A stretch of 30,449 nucleotides of DNA from Oppiella nova (GCA_905397405.1 CAJPVJ010000248.1:1-30449), one strand, 5' to 3'; positions 1 to 12,300 are shown, numbered from the stretch's first letter. Notes: generated by a model from the sequence alone, not told the origin. Made by a program: numbers and translations.

Positions 1-354
1 CCTAGCTCATGCCCTTTACCCCGGTCATCGTCGATGCGTTTGGTGTAGGCCTGAAAGAGGGCCCAAATGGCGCTACAGATGTACAGCGAGTCTCTGATAT
101 GGGCTTCGTTTGTATGACACGAGACCCGAGGGAACAGTCCCGTCGTCGGGCTCTGGTATCGCAAGAGTTGGCGCTTCACTGCAAAAGATGTTCAATACAT
201 TCAATACATCCATCCATTGATCCGCAATCGCTTTTTGCAAACCCTGTCCATAGTATTGATCCAGTCTTCGGATGCAATCGCTATAGTCGTTGGTTTTGAG
301 GGCTTCGGCCAGTTCTGTGTCCAGAGATGTACTGACTTTAGGCTTGGGATACAT
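1..354 (-). CDS. PHKB: Phosphorylase b kinase regulatory subunit beta, N-terminal part (partial)
   Basis: Exons are 243..354 (ATG at 352-354) and 1..178, which runs off the window. The 64-nt intron 179..242 starts GTTTGC and ends TTTTGCAG. Joined, the frame reads [20 protein letters not shown], then [22 protein letters not shown] and [13 protein letters not shown]. This matches the start of the glucoamylase-like domain of the phosphorylase kinase alpha/beta family. The beta-type motifs are [13 protein letters not shown] and RIDDDKGR-HEL. In the family, the beta subunit is a large scaffold of the cytosolic holoenzyme that activates glycogen phosphorylase. Reading straight through the intron gives an open but false continuation that ends at a stop near position 73, so the spliced model is needed. 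The alpha subunit is less likely because of the RIDDD and HEL residues. Confidence 0.85.
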
Positions 355-949
355 GGCATCACTATCTCTGCAGATCTATCTTAGATAACATCTACGATAT
401 TAGCACTCATTTAAACATTTATTTATACATTCATTCATTCAATTGAATGGCAGTGAAGCCACTGTTACTATATATAAATTATTCAATTCATTCACTAATC
501 ATTAAATGCCTCAATCTATGGGTGAAAACATTTCAAGAGTTTTAAGAGTGAAGCAATTGAAGGACAAAATACAATATCATATGTTTAGCGCTTACAGTGT
601 TGTAAACATTGGCGACAATACAAGTGAATGTGTTTTTAGCGCAAACTCTTACCGTTATTTGAAATTCGTTCACTGATTGCAACAAAACTTTTGCAACTTT
701 TGTGGTCATCTTTATTACCATTCATTTCAATCAAACTTGCATTCATTTCACAGAAATAAATATGTTTTATTTAAATGTGTAATCGTATTCATTAATCTAA
801 GGACATGTCATTAAATCAAAATTAAATAAGAAATTAATTTATAATTGAATTATGTTATTTAACAACAAAGTAATAAATTATGAGATATTCATTAATAGGT
901 TTACAACTAAATATAAGTTAATCTTCAATTACAATACAGTATAGAATTC

Positions 950-1204
950 ATAGAAGAGTTATTAATTTACAGAATACAGTATAATAAAAACAATTTTTGG
1001 TAAAATACTGTATCAATCATCTGAACAGTAGAATGAAATTAGTTTTGCGGATCTTTTGGTTCACTTCCCGCAGATTAATAGAAGAGTTATTAATTTACAG
1101 AATACAGTATAATAAAAACAATTTTTGGTAAAATACTGTATCAATCATCTGAACAGTAGAATGAAATTAGTTTTGCGGATCTTTTGGTTCACTTCCCGCA
1201 GATT
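950..1204. repeat. Exact 127-bp direct repeat, two copies
   Basis: Positions 950-1076 and 1078-1204 are identical along all 127 bases, with one base (1077) between them. Identity breaks immediately on both sides (c949 against a1077; a1077 against t1205). The unit is AT-rich and noncoding. It could be a fresh tandem duplication, or an untrimmed overlap from a de Bruijn-graph assembly, where 127 is a common k-mer length. Confidence 0.95.
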
Positions 1205-1283
1205 TTTCACTTCAGAGAACTTTTCAAAATACGAGTCATTAGAGTGTTATGTATGAGAGGTCTTAAAAAACCATTTCATTTAA

Positions 1284-1289
1284 TTTATT
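1284..1289 (-). terminator. Presenilin poly(A) signal AATAAA
   Basis: The minus-strand hexamer AATAAA is read from plus-strand tttatt. It lies about 60 bp downstream of the presenilin stop codon, a normal position for cleavage and polyadenylation. Inferred from the consensus only. Confidence 0.5.
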
Positions 1290-1348
1290 ATAATCTCAAA
1301 CATTGGTTCAAATCGCAAATAATATCAAACATTGAGTTAATACTTGTG

Positions 1349-2707
1349 CTAAATATAGACGAGTTGACTGGACAGGCGGTCAGCAAAGGGTTGAACCAAA
1401 GTGGAAGTGGCGAAGTAGAAGGTGAGACCAAAAGCGATCGATATGGGAAGGGCTGGCAATGCTTTGCGAAATATAGCCAACAATAGGAGTGTTAGACAGA
1501 GTCCGATAAGAATGGCCACAAAACAGGCCAGAGTTGTGTTCCAATCGCCATAAGAGGAGGCCTTTCCCACCAAAACGCTATAGAATATGAAGTCTCCTAA
1601 ACCCAATTTCACTCCTCTCTCCTCTTCCATCACTTCTGAGGGCAGTATTTGTGACGACGACTCGTTCCCATAGGGGTTAGCAATGGGTCCTCTCGGGTCA
1701 GTAAACCTCACTTCAGGTAATCTCTGGGTCGCAGAGTCTTCATCTTCTGCGTGATTGTTGGTGTCATTGGTATTATCAGTGGTGGCTGTGCCCACATAGT
1801 AGGCCACCGCTGATGAGTATATCAATGCCGGGAATATAGTCTCATTCCTCTCCTGTGCCGTCTCTACTAATATCCTGAGCGGACCGTTAGGGCAAAGAAC
1901 TGCTATGAGATCCCAGACTGAGATCACTCCGAGCACTACCCAAGTGGTCCAATCGGGAAGGAATTTAATGAATACCAGTGCCATTAGGGCTGATATTAGG
2001 ATAAGGTATGTCTGTTGGAGGAGAAGCGGGCCCTTCCAGTGGATGCATACCATTCCGACGACACCGAAGTTCCACATGAATAGAGCGACTGTTATGTAAT
2101 CCATGGGTATATTATAGGCCCTCAAGACTTCTCCCAAATATATGAACATAAATAAGAATAATAGCATTAAAGATGATATTATTAGCCACGAGTGGATCAC
2201 TCGATAGCACCGGAACTTATATAACACTATCAACACTATAGTCATGACCACAATGACAGCCATCAGAATGAATGCGTTGGCGAAGGACTGCCACACTTTG
2301 GTTGTGGTGTCCACTGACTGGTCAGTGAATGGCGTGTAAACCATATAGACGTTTGTGGACGAGTAGAAGGATATGGAGTTTATGGTGAACACCACACAAA
2401 ACATGCAGACACTGACCGGAATGAAGAGCTTAATCACGTGTTTGGCGCCGTATTTCAGTTCCTCTTCTTCGAGTTGGTTGTCATCGATCGGACTGTTGGA
2501 CCGCTCGGACGCCTCCTCATTGCCATCGCTTCGCACCAGTCGTTGCGGACTTTGGCCCGACATTGACGTGAACTCCGAGTCAGCCATACGTCGATTGCCC
2601 ACAGACTGGCTTTGGCTCCCATTCCTCCACTGCTTGGACCGATTGGGCCCTCGATTGGTCCCCAACTCATCGACCACTTCATCTCTGGACACCGGAATGT
2701 GGGACAT
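1349..2707 (-). CDS. Psn: Presenilin, catalytic subunit of gamma-secretase
   Basis: Single uninterrupted reading frame of 452 codons. It is the intramembrane aspartyl protease that, with nicastrin, APH-1 and PEN-2, cleaves Notch and other type I membrane stubs. Both catalytic aspartates are visible: Asp266 in [10 protein letters not shown] and Asp372 in KLGLGDFIF. The PALP motif follows at residues 418-421. The block [15 protein letters not shown] after the first aspartate is nearly invariant in the family. An acidic, low-conservation cytosolic loop of about 70 residues separates the two halves and would contain the autoproteolysis site. About nine membrane segments can be read. Trp replaces the vertebrate Tyr before the first Asp, as in insects. 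The first in-frame ATG is at 2705-2707. The frame is open a little upstream, but only through a GTG preceded by TAG, which could be a 5' UTR splice acceptor. It is intronless here although its neighbours are intron-rich. Length is normal for the family. Confidence 0.97.
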   Translation of the reverse strand: MSHIPVSRDEVVDELGTNRGPNRSKQWRNGSQSQSVGNRRMADSEFTSMSGQSPQRLVRSDGNEEASERSNSPIDDNQLEEEELKYGAKHVIKLFIPVSVCMFCVVFTINSISFYSSTNVYMVYTPFTDQSVDTTTKVWQSFANAFILMAVIVVMTIVLIVLYKFRCYRVIHSWLIISSLMLLFLFMFIYLGEVLRAYNIPMDYITVALFMWNFGVVGMVCIHWKGPLLLQQTYLILISALMALVFIKFLPDWTTWVVLGVISVWDLIAVLCPNGPLRILVETAQERNETIFPALIYSSAVAYYVGTATTDNTNDTNNHAEDEDSATQRLPEVRFTDPRGPIANPYGNESSSQILPSEVMEEERGVKLGLGDFIFYSVLVGKASSYGDWNTTLACFVAILIGLCLTLLLLAIFRKALPALPISIAFGLTFYFATSTLVQPFADRLSSQLVYI

Positions 2708-3282
2708 CTCAACCGTTTGCACCTATCGTTCAAACGCATGGACAGTGAGACAGTGATCCACTATGAACACCACTCATCCTAAGACTTACCAACTCTTCCA
2801 TACAACCACTTCTCACCACTAATGCGATCCACTAATGGAGACACCTTCACACTGACCACTCATTCAATGCGATACCAAAACACCAAACAATACATCAATG
2901 GTTGCGTCAATGAGTGACACCTTCACAGACAACGTATGCTGACATCCACTGCACACCCACTCACTGCACATGTAATGACTGGTCCTATATTAGCCGCTAA
3001 TCCTATCAATTGGACACACCTTTACCGGAAACTTTGTATTCATGACAATAACGGCGATATATAATTAAAATGTAATTCAAACTATAATTAGATTTGATAA
3101 CAAAATATATATTAAATGTAATGTAAATAATGTGAATACAAATTTCTAATGTAATTTACTTTCCATTTATTACAGGTTTTATATATAGAATAAAAATCGT
3201 TTATAATTTATTTTAATTGCAATTAAACTAAAAGTTGACAAAATTAGATGAAATTCATATAAATTAGATACAAATCGATACT
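2708..3282. other. Spacer between presenilin and delta-COP
   Basis: No gene supported. It should hold the presenilin promoter and 5' UTR and the delta-COP 3' UTR, since both genes read leftwards. A minus-strand AATAAA at 3207-3212 lies about 70 bp past the delta-COP stop, with another at 3166-3171. I searched here for the missing delta-COP mu-homology domain and found nothing resembling it. Confidence 0.6.
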
Positions 3283-4432
3283 TCATTGCAAGTCTTCTTG
3301 TGTGAGCTCAGAGACTAACTGTTCCTCAGTGGTCGGGGAAAACATGGTTTGTCCGGAACGGGCGCCTAATTTCAGTGCTTTGGATGTGCCCTAATATTTA
3401 GAAATAAAATTTATAAAACTTGTCACATACTGGCGCTCATTATAGCGAACCTTAGGCCTAACGCTAGAAACGGACACTCTTTCGGGCGCTCTTTCGGCAA
3501 CATTTGTGTCTACTTTCGCCTCATTTATGCTGCTATTCATCGACATATTCATCGAACCGCTGATAGCTTTGAGTCTTTCGTTTTGCTGTGTTTTCTGTAA
3601 TTTACTCAACTCTTTGGCCTTCTCTCGCATCTTCTGCTTGGCCTCCCGTTCCTGTGTCTGTCGCACCGCCACAAACACTCTCTCTTCGTGTGAATCCATT
3701 TCGATAAAAGTCCTCACTTGAGACATATTCACGCTCTCCCGATACCCTGTCATACAGTTTGTTAGATACCTATTCCATCACGAAATCACTTCCACACAAA
3801 CCTAACGCCACGATCTCATCGAAAGCAAAGATCAGAGTAAACGCATTCTCATTGATCGCCTGTTCATCTGACGACCCCTTTGTCTGCGAAGACGTGTATT
3901 CATTGATAACTCGAACGAAAAGTCTATTCAGAAACTAATGTTAGACACCGTTTAACGCTAGATATTAGGGAACAGACCTCAAAGTCTCCAAATCTTCTAA
4001 TATATTGGATGTCTTAGTAGTGATGAGAACACAATACAGTTTATCCATAAGAGCCTGATATACATATCGCACCTAAAAATGACAATTCATTGAGTTATGA
4101 ATGGCACCAAGAGTTCACCGAATCACGAGTTATGACATACGGTGTCGGTCTCAATGAATGTGTGTTGTTTATCCTTGGTGATGAGCTTGGTGAATGCTGT
4201 CAGCAGACCTGTCAACCATACAAACAGCGTGAGTGACATGACATGAGTGGTCACAAGGGGTGGTCAACAGATACGATACCTTCAATCCTGGATCGGGTCA
4301 TCTCCACGAACTGTCGCGACAATAGGATCTTTCCGTTCACTTTCGACACCACACCAGAAGCTAACAGCACCTGAAGAATGGGATCAATCGGTTAATTCAC
4401 ACTTCAGTTGCCATTCATTGTAAACAAACCAT
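3283..4432 (-). CDS. ARCN1: Coatomer subunit delta lacking the mu-homology domain
   Basis: Seven exons: 4430-4432 (the ATG alone), 4280-4370, 4141-4208, 3978-4072, 3802-3923, 3451-3746 and 3283-3390 (stop TGA). Introns are 54-71 nt, all phases agree, and the total is 261 codons including stop (260 aa). The product begins MVLLASGVVSKVNGKILLSR, followed by QFVEMTRSRIEG. It continues through the longin fold (KQHTFIETDTVRYVYQ, then LEDLETLRLFVRVI and FAFDEIVALGYRESVN). Next comes the coiled stretch FIEMDSHEERVFVAVRQTQE and the signature KALKLGA near residues 229-235. These are strong delta-COP features; delta-COP is part of the COPI coat for Golgi-to-ER traffic and pairs with beta-COP. The oddity is the end: 25 residues after KALKLGA the frame stops with QEDLQ. 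Usual family length is about 510 aa, so the whole C-terminal mu-homology domain is absent. The intron 3391-3450 uses the weak donor GTTCGC; the stronger GTATGT nearby would give a 40-nt intron and a frameshift. Confidence 0.9.
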
Positions 4433-6328
4433 AATTTAATGATTGATTCAAAGCCACGTCAGCCAAGAGTTGGTCCCAATTAATGCAAACAAATTATATT
4501 CAATTCAATCAATCGATGTAACCGTCGATTGTATCCAATCTTATGATCAAACGATTGATTCAATGAATGAGTCGTTAAATATGAAACAATTAACTAAACA
4601 ATTGTTAAGTTTTTATCACAGTTTATGTCACTGTTTTCACCACACGTTTCAATGGATAGGGATGTTCGCCGTGAGTCTCATGTGATTCCCTGCACTGCAA
4701 ACTATTTCATTGGACTTTCAATTTGGTTCACATTTTTACAATTAATTTACAATTAATTTACAATTAATTTACAATTAATTTTGTATTTCTCGATAAGTAG
4801 GCCACAAATTGTGTCACAATCACAGAGTTTTCAAACTTATTGCTACAATAAGCTATGATTCTGTAGTTTATAATATATGGTCAATATTCTATTATTTAGA
4901 ACTAACTTCACTTGGTCATCATATTACTTAATTTTAAATATTGTACATACTGTGCAATTAAATTAATAGGTTATTAAATAGAAATTATTGTATATAGATA
5001 TATTTTTACGAAAAAACTTGACTTGTAAGTTTTCAACTTTTTCAAAAATAAATTTAATTATTAAAAATGTACCGGAATAAATTTTTAATAAGTGTGGGTA
5101 TTAGCCAGGTCTTACTTTACTCTATAATATAGAGTCTATATGGATATGTGTATAAGCTAAATTACACTATTATCTTTAAATAAATGTATAATTAGATGTT
5201 GCATAGCCATTGAATACTTGGACTGTATTTATTTCATGTATGTGTAGTGCATAAACGGGTTGGAGTGTGGAGTGTGTGGCGAATGGAGTGATGATTGCTG
5301 CGAAGACCTCTATATGTGGGTTAGTATTGGAGTAATTGATAGACTGATGAACGCCATGATTGCAATGAATGCAAATGATATGGAATAGTATTATTGGATG
5401 GAGTAATACAGGCTATAGAGTGGATACTATTAGACATAGACATAGTGTGTGTGAGTGAGTGTATGGGTTGTAAGCACTGTATATAGCATTGAGTGAGTGT
5501 TTTGTGCAGTCTTTGTGAGCCCTCAGAAAGCGGTCAATAATTGCTATAATATTGCAGTGGTTTTGGTATACAGTCTATACACGAGTTGGTGTGAAAGAGT
5601 ATCGGCGCCAACACTCACACCACCGGTTGCCACGACTGACCACTACTGACCACATCCTAAGCCAACCACTACTCCCAGCCCTCCCAGTGCTCTCCTATAC
5701 TACACTCAACGTCAGCTCAAAACAGGCGCTAATAATCACTTAATTATATAATCAATGATTTGTTGATATTTTCATTTAAAACAGTTTTGTTAGCATTTAC
5801 TGCATTTGATTACCACTTGAACACAGTTCACCGGACAGTGCACACCAAACATACCACGAGTATTATGTGATTATTGTCACCACAACTGATCCAAACACCA
5901 CTAAACCGTATTAGTTGTCACGGCTTCACAATCGAGTATTAATTGAGTTGATGTCCAAACCATTGACCTATTTCTTCGGCTTCTCACCCGCTGTCCAACA
6001 GATTTAAGACTTGAAGTAAGTCTTCACACGACTTGACCATTGATTACAAACATTGCGGTCTCAGTTTGACACCCATTTGTTTGATGACATAATGAATGCA
6101 AGAAAATATGTATTACTAACTTATTTGACATGTTTTACTAAGTTATGCTTGATTGGTATTTCAGGTGATATTAGTTGATAGTCCGAAGACATGTTTGGAT
6201 GAGTTCCATGACTATACACTTCTTGTTTAGTAGTCGACCATAAGTTTGCTAAAGAGTTGATAAATGTGGACATATTATACCAATTGTGTTGTAATCCATA
6301 TAAACATTGGTTCACATCATCCGAGTTG
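4433..6328. other. Intergenic region between divergent delta-COP and ARID2
   Basis: 1.9 kb between two divergent genes, so it should carry both promoters. No coding region is supported; the short open frames at 4443-4685, 5552-5743 and 6121-6315 show no recognisable family content. It includes an 11-bp tandem repeat (4738-4781). GT/GA-rich sequence around 5230-5520 and less AT-rich DNA around 5570-5720 could be untranslated exon or promoter. Confidence 0.5.
4738..4781. repeat. Tandem repeat (ACAATTAATTT)x4
   Basis: Four exact copies of an 11-bp unit start at 4738, 4749, 4760 and 4771. A simple minisatellite in AT-rich intergenic DNA about 300 bp upstream of the delta-COP start. Confidence 0.95.
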
Positions 6329-9300
6329 ATGATGGACTCAAAGAGCGATCAATTCGTTCACGATTTGGTTCAGTTCTACCGGAATAGAGGACACCATAAG
6401 TGAGTATTTGTTTGAATATATTTCGAGACAATATTCTCATGTCTTATTGGATGCGAAACAGTCCACAACCGCAACAATTCATCGCTCGGATCAATGGAAA
6501 AGTGGTTGATTTGAGTCAACTCTACTCCTATGTCATCGAAAGCGGCGGAAGTTTTAAAGTAAACCAATTGAACCTTTGGGACGATATCTACTGCAAGCTC
6601 TTTAAGTGAGTTTTCTATTACTTGTTTTGTCCTCATATTTGAACCAAACATTTGTATTGCAATCAAAAGGACACCAATCAGTGGCGCAAACATTTCAGTG
6701 GCTTTGCGTCAAATCTATAACCGATTTCTTCTGACATACGAGAAGACCTTCAGCGCTAACTTCAGTAATGATCTGTTGGAAGACGACGAAGACGAAAGGT
6801 GTGTACACTTGATATGCAACCTCCGAGTTGAGACACAATGATAACCATGTATTTGAATATTTGCAGCAATTTCTCGTTCAACTCAAGTCATAACTACAAC
6901 CACAGCAACCATTCGTTTAATTCGCAGATATCTTCGTTCCCAACGGCGACGGCATTGCTTTCATACCAATACCAGTGCCCACAGAGTGTGTCCACAGTTA
7001 GTGCGAATGAAGTGCGAAATCCGTTGAATAAGTTGTTTTGCTCGCTATTGAGTGGTTTGCCAAATGAGTTGGACTTCGCGCTCAAAGTGTCGACAATACT
7101 CATTAACTCGAACCGATTTGATTGGACTTCTGATTACAAGTACATTAACCTTCTGTTGGAGTGCTTTAAGAACTACTGTTGTGTTTGTGAGGAAAATGAC
7201 TCCATTTGTCGAGAAGAGGATGAGGACGAAAGCAATGACGAAGACTGTTGGGCCCAACAAAACACATGCAATTGTTATCAGAGGTTTTGGTATCAGTGCT
7301 GCACTGATGAACACACTCTGGAGTTAGTGTTTGGTCCGCCCGACCCTAATATCGAGGAGTTGTCTGAACAGGACTTTAATAAAATCAAAGATCGCATTCG
7401 ACTCATTGCAGACATTTTAAGGAACTTATCGTTTACTTATGATTGTGACAATCAGGACAGCATTCAGTCATCCAGTCCTGTGGCCACTCCTCTTCTCATG
7501 AAGTTTTTACTTCTCTTAACCATGTCTTCAGAGCAACAGTTTAACAGTACAGCTCTCGACATCATATCCAACATCGCCTCAACCACTGCTGTCATCAGTG
7601 AGGATAATGTCTATACCATTATTCAACAAATACTTCATCGCCGGTGCGTTGATATAGCGATGACCAGCAATAATATCCATTGGACGAGTCGTAGCCTCGA
7701 AGTCGTTTCCCGACTCCTCTCGTCTAATGTCGAAGAGATTAACTCATTCTTGGAATCACATCTCCGGAACTATGAGGTATTCATTCATTTCATTATTCAT
7801 ATATTTGTTAACATTTATAATTGCTTTTAAAGTAACCGATAATTAAATAGTACAGTACAGTACTGTCACATATAGTAAATAGATATCATAGTAAAAGTTT
7901 AGTGAGGTAGAGTATTTTGATTAAAGCGAGTAAATAATGAATGAATGGGTGATAGTATAGTGTACTACACTATACTATAGTGTAATCGTAGAGTACAGTT
8001 CATACAGAGATGTGAATGCTTTTTGGAGGTGTGTGTGATGTGTAGTGGAGAGCGTGTGTCTGTGTGTGAGTAGTATTGGCGCTCTAAATGTGTTTTGAAA
8101 TAATCTTAAGTCGTGTTGTGTTGTGAACCCAAACCACAGCCGTGTTATTGAGGGCACAGAACGCGAACTGTGAGACACTCCTCACACACACCGGCACTCA
8201 ATGCCAATCAGTCGCCCATTCATTCACTTGCCATACACTCCACTCCACTCACGCTGTAGTCGACAAACTGCACACCAATTGCTCGCATCTATCCATTCGT
8301 TGACAACTAATTGTCGTATCATTTCATATATCATACATCACTTGCATTGCAGTCAATCAATAACTCCGATTGCCATTCATTACTATTATAACATGATTAC
8401 CCTTAGTTAGTGGTGGTTCACTATAAATTGCATGTCCATTTATTACCTTAAAATTTATTCAATTTATTTTCTTAACTTTCATTTTGAACCAAAAGTTTTG
8501 AGCCTTGAATTCAATGCAAACTAATTATTGAGACACTCTTACTTTTAATCATATGACCAAAAATGTTATTTCAATACCAACATAATGTATACGATATTAA
8601 TATTTGCAATTTGCAATATATATTGAGTTGTTTGGGACAATATTATTAGTGTCCATACAAATATAATTGTAATAGTTGAAAATAGCCGATGGTCAATGTT
8701 GTAATATGTGTTTAATTTGCATTCAGCTTTTACTTATTTTGACTATTTATTTAACGCCAATATTGACAGATATTTAATCTATTATTAGTTCAGTTTTATA
8801 TTAACACGATATTTATTTCACTTGTAGAGACGTCCCATTAATATAGCCCCGGGTTTAACACAGATTTATGCAATTTAATGTGAATTTATAAATTAAAATG
8901 TTTTTGTAACGAATTCAACCTAACTTATGAATTTCCTATAATCTCAAAGGAATTGACTCTTGGTGTTATTACTCGTATAATTGTAATTTCCAATGTTAAA
9001 TAATTATTTAAAAAGAATGAGAATTATTCTGGGTATAATACTCTTGATTTTATTAAATACCTTACTACCATACTCTCATTTTGGGAAATAGATATTGATA
9101 ATTTTGATGGTATTGTATTTTTCTATATTATATTACTAACAATTTGCAATAATAAAATAATCCGAATAGCCACAATTAGTATGTTTTATTTAACAATGAT
9201 TAGCATCGGACATAAGAATTTGCTTATACTGTATTTTAACATTATATGCATACAAGTTAATCACTGTGATTATGAGTTGAAAAGTTTATAAAGTGTAAGT

Positions 9301-12300
9301 CATAGCATAACGTTAAAATATAGGTAAATTCTTATGTCCGATGCTAATCATTGTTAAATAAAACATACTAATTGTGGCTATTCGGATTATTTTATTATTG
9401 AAAATTGTTAGTAATATAATATAGAAAAATACAATAACATCAAAATGATCAATATCTATTTCCCAAAATGAGAGTATGGTAGTTAGTAGTTAAACTATAT
9501 ATTTACATTTAATAAAATTTCCTTTGGCATTTTTATTTTGTAATCGTTCACATTTAGTCTATAATTTAGAACTTAAATTAGTATAAGCATGGTAGATAAT
9601 TTATGAAAAACTTATAAAATATCATTCAATGCGAGATTTTGATGAAAGGTCCAATACAGTACTTTGATTGTAAAAATAGTTTTGTTTGAAAAATATTCAT
9701 AAACTAAGCAATTGATATACCGTACAAATATACGATTATTATGATTGTTACAACTCTAGTCTTATGCAATGGATATAAATTATAAATTACTAATGATATA
9801 CAATATTTGTATTTGGTTCTACCGTATATTTGAAATACTATATACATACAGTACTAGTATATTAGGGAAATAGCATTAGTTTATTAGAAATGAAAACCTA
9901 TAACTTTGTAAAACTGGTGTTTTATTTGCCAATCTTTTCACAGGTATTCATACGTATAACACATCTAATGACCTGTCAATACGACATCACATTATTATTA
10001 GCGATACTAGAGTTCTGTTTAGCACTCTCTGAACAAAAGCCTTATATGTTGCTTAAGGACGACAATAAGCATCTCATCAGTAAGTTTTAATACCTTTCCC
10101 CTTAGCAATTATAATAAATGTGTTTCAATTTGTTTGAATCAGAAATCCTATTAACACTTCTCAACTGCGAGTCCTCTCAACACTTCACGACAACAGCACT
10201 GAAGCGCATGAAAGTAATAGACGACAGACCGAGGGCTCAGACCAATCAAAGTGAGACTAATGCGGGAACTGTTGGTTCGCAAAGTGTTGCCAATTCAGCG
10301 AACACTACCTCTCAGACCAATACTGTAGACAACGAGACGTTTGCACTGAATTGGTTGCGACAGAGTTACGAACCCAACACTAATCTCAATGAAAACCAAT
10401 GTCTCAAAGCGGCCGATCTATACGCCGATTACGTGAAGTATTGCTGCCGCAGTTCGCGCCGTAATGTGATGGCAGCCCAACCTTTCGCCCAACTCATCAA
10501 ACGGTGTTTCCCTTCGAGCACTTTGACGAACAATCAGACCACCATTGAGGGCATTGTCGCTAAATCTGTACAAAACACTCCCAACAAGTCGAGTGCGACC
10601 CCCACTTCGCAACTCATGTCACCCATCCTTAAGGCCCACCTCAGCGCTCCTCCAAAGATTAGCAACACGCCTACCAGTCCTGTGAACACCAGCACTAACT
10701 CTAACTGTAATACCAGTCTAATCACTACCACGAGTACGTCGACCACGAGTTCGCTTCCAATTCCCACCACTAATACTTCGACATTAATTAAGAGTCTGTT
10801 AGCAAACAAACTCAGGAGTAATGCAACCATTTCTACCCAACCGACCACTTCTAACACATCCACCCTTCAGACTAAGTCAACAACCAATGCATTGACATTA
10901 CAGACATTGACAACACCTGCAGTGAAACCACAGACTATAATGACTACAACACCCGTCCCAACGACGACCCACTCTAATACTATAACCGCTATAACTATTT
11001 GTAATGATTTTAACGGCGATTCAATTGTCAATAGTTCGCCACAACTTCCGTCTGCGATAACAATCACCCCTTCCATCAGTTTGACACCAAATAATGCAAT
11101 ATTCAGCACTACGAACGCCACGATGTCTGGACATCAGGTTCAGCCACAACAGCAACAGTTTCTTTTGGTTCGCACTATTATCGCATCGCCCGGCCAGCAG
11201 TCGGGTGGCACTGGTTTGGCCACTACTGGCACTCCCGTCAGACTCATACTGCCGGCCAGTATGTTAACCCAACAAAGGTTCAACAGTCCGGCCATGAATG
11301 GCGTCACAACCACTTCTACGCCCTTAACTAATGTCACAATATGTGCGACCAGTAGTCCGGCCGTCAATTCGACCACTTCTGCCACCATTTCTACCAGTGC
11401 TTCGGATTTGTTCCTCAAGACAGTCCTATCGAATACAAGTGCTAACTCAGTGCCGGTGACGCCCCTCAGGAGTAACGTCAAGTCATCTCCACTTCTAAAC
11501 GTACTCTTAGATAAGGGAAAACTGCCGGAGTTTTCCACCTCTGCTGTCGTCAACAACCAAATCAATGCCAACTCATTTGGTTCGGCCAATAGTACGACAC
11601 TTATGTCTTCACAAACGCCTAAAATGTATATTTTGACGACAAAGTCTCCGCTCGCCATCAAGAGTTTGCCCGCACTTCAGACACAACTCAATCAAACGAC
11701 ACAACAGTTTGCGCCCGCAGTCACCCTCTGCTCTGCCCTCACCACCACAAACACGACACTCAAGTCATGCCTTCAGACAACACTCGCTAACATCACTCTC
11801 TCGCCAACACTTACCACCACTTCTATCAATCATTCGGTGGTAAACAAACAGACAATTACCAAGAATTGTAGCACTCCTACAATCAATGGTGAAGTGGGAC
11901 CCGCTGTCCATACGGTTAACAGTGTCGTCAATAGTGTTAATAGCATTCACAACATGAGTACTATATCTAACTCTTTTAGTACTGCCATTAATACGGAACT
12001 AGAGGTGAAGACGAGTCCAACCAATTGTGTGAATTCAGTCAACTGTTTGTTGCCGTCGACTGATTTGTCTCCCATTAAGGACATGAAGAAGGCTGTGGAC
12101 GACGCGACTAAACTCATATCAAAGCGACAAAACGACGACACGGATGAAATGGCGTCCAATAAGAAACTTAAAGTGAATTCAGTGCTAACCATTCCTTCGC
12201 CCCCTCTCCTCACAAATAGTATACCAAATCATGATTTGAATTCAGAGTCAAGTCTTAATCCAATCACTAATTGTGTAACAAATACTAATCCGCAACAAGT

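Larger units (their letters stand above)
355..1348. other. Intergenic stretch between PHKB and presenilin
   Basis: AT-rich DNA with no supported gene. It should hold the PHKB promoter and 5' UTR on the right of 354 and the presenilin 3' UTR on the left of 1349. A minus-strand AATAAA (plus-strand tttatt) at 1284-1289 lies about 60 bp past the presenilin stop and is a good poly(A) signal. The 127-bp direct repeat at 950-1204 is listed separately. The plus-strand open frame at 1184-1486 has no recognisable content and overlaps presenilin coding sequence. Confidence 0.6.

Noticed and set aside
73-354. A continuous 93-residue minus-strand frame as the PHKB N-terminus
   Set aside because: It reads through a 64-nt intron (179-242) into a wrong frame. 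Splicing restores the conserved QSPTTGLFP and IRDSLY motifs.
3391-3430. A 40-nt intron in delta-COP using the stronger GTATGT donor
   Set aside because: It shifts the frame and ends the protein before KALKLGA. The 60-nt intron with donor GTTCGC keeps the conserved motif and matches other intron sizes.
4443-4685. 80-residue plus-strand frame upstream of delta-COP
   Set aside because: No family features, no coding composition, and it lies where the delta-COP promoter and 5' UTR should be.
7975-8410. A nested gene in ARID2 intron 4
   Set aside because: The less AT-rich patch has short open frames on both strands, but none shows family motifs or a plausible splice structure.
11140-11661. 173-residue minus-strand frame opposite the ARID2 linker
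   Set aside because: It is the antisense shadow of a Ser/Thr/Asn-rich coding exon; its hydrophobic composition follows from reading that codon bias backwards.
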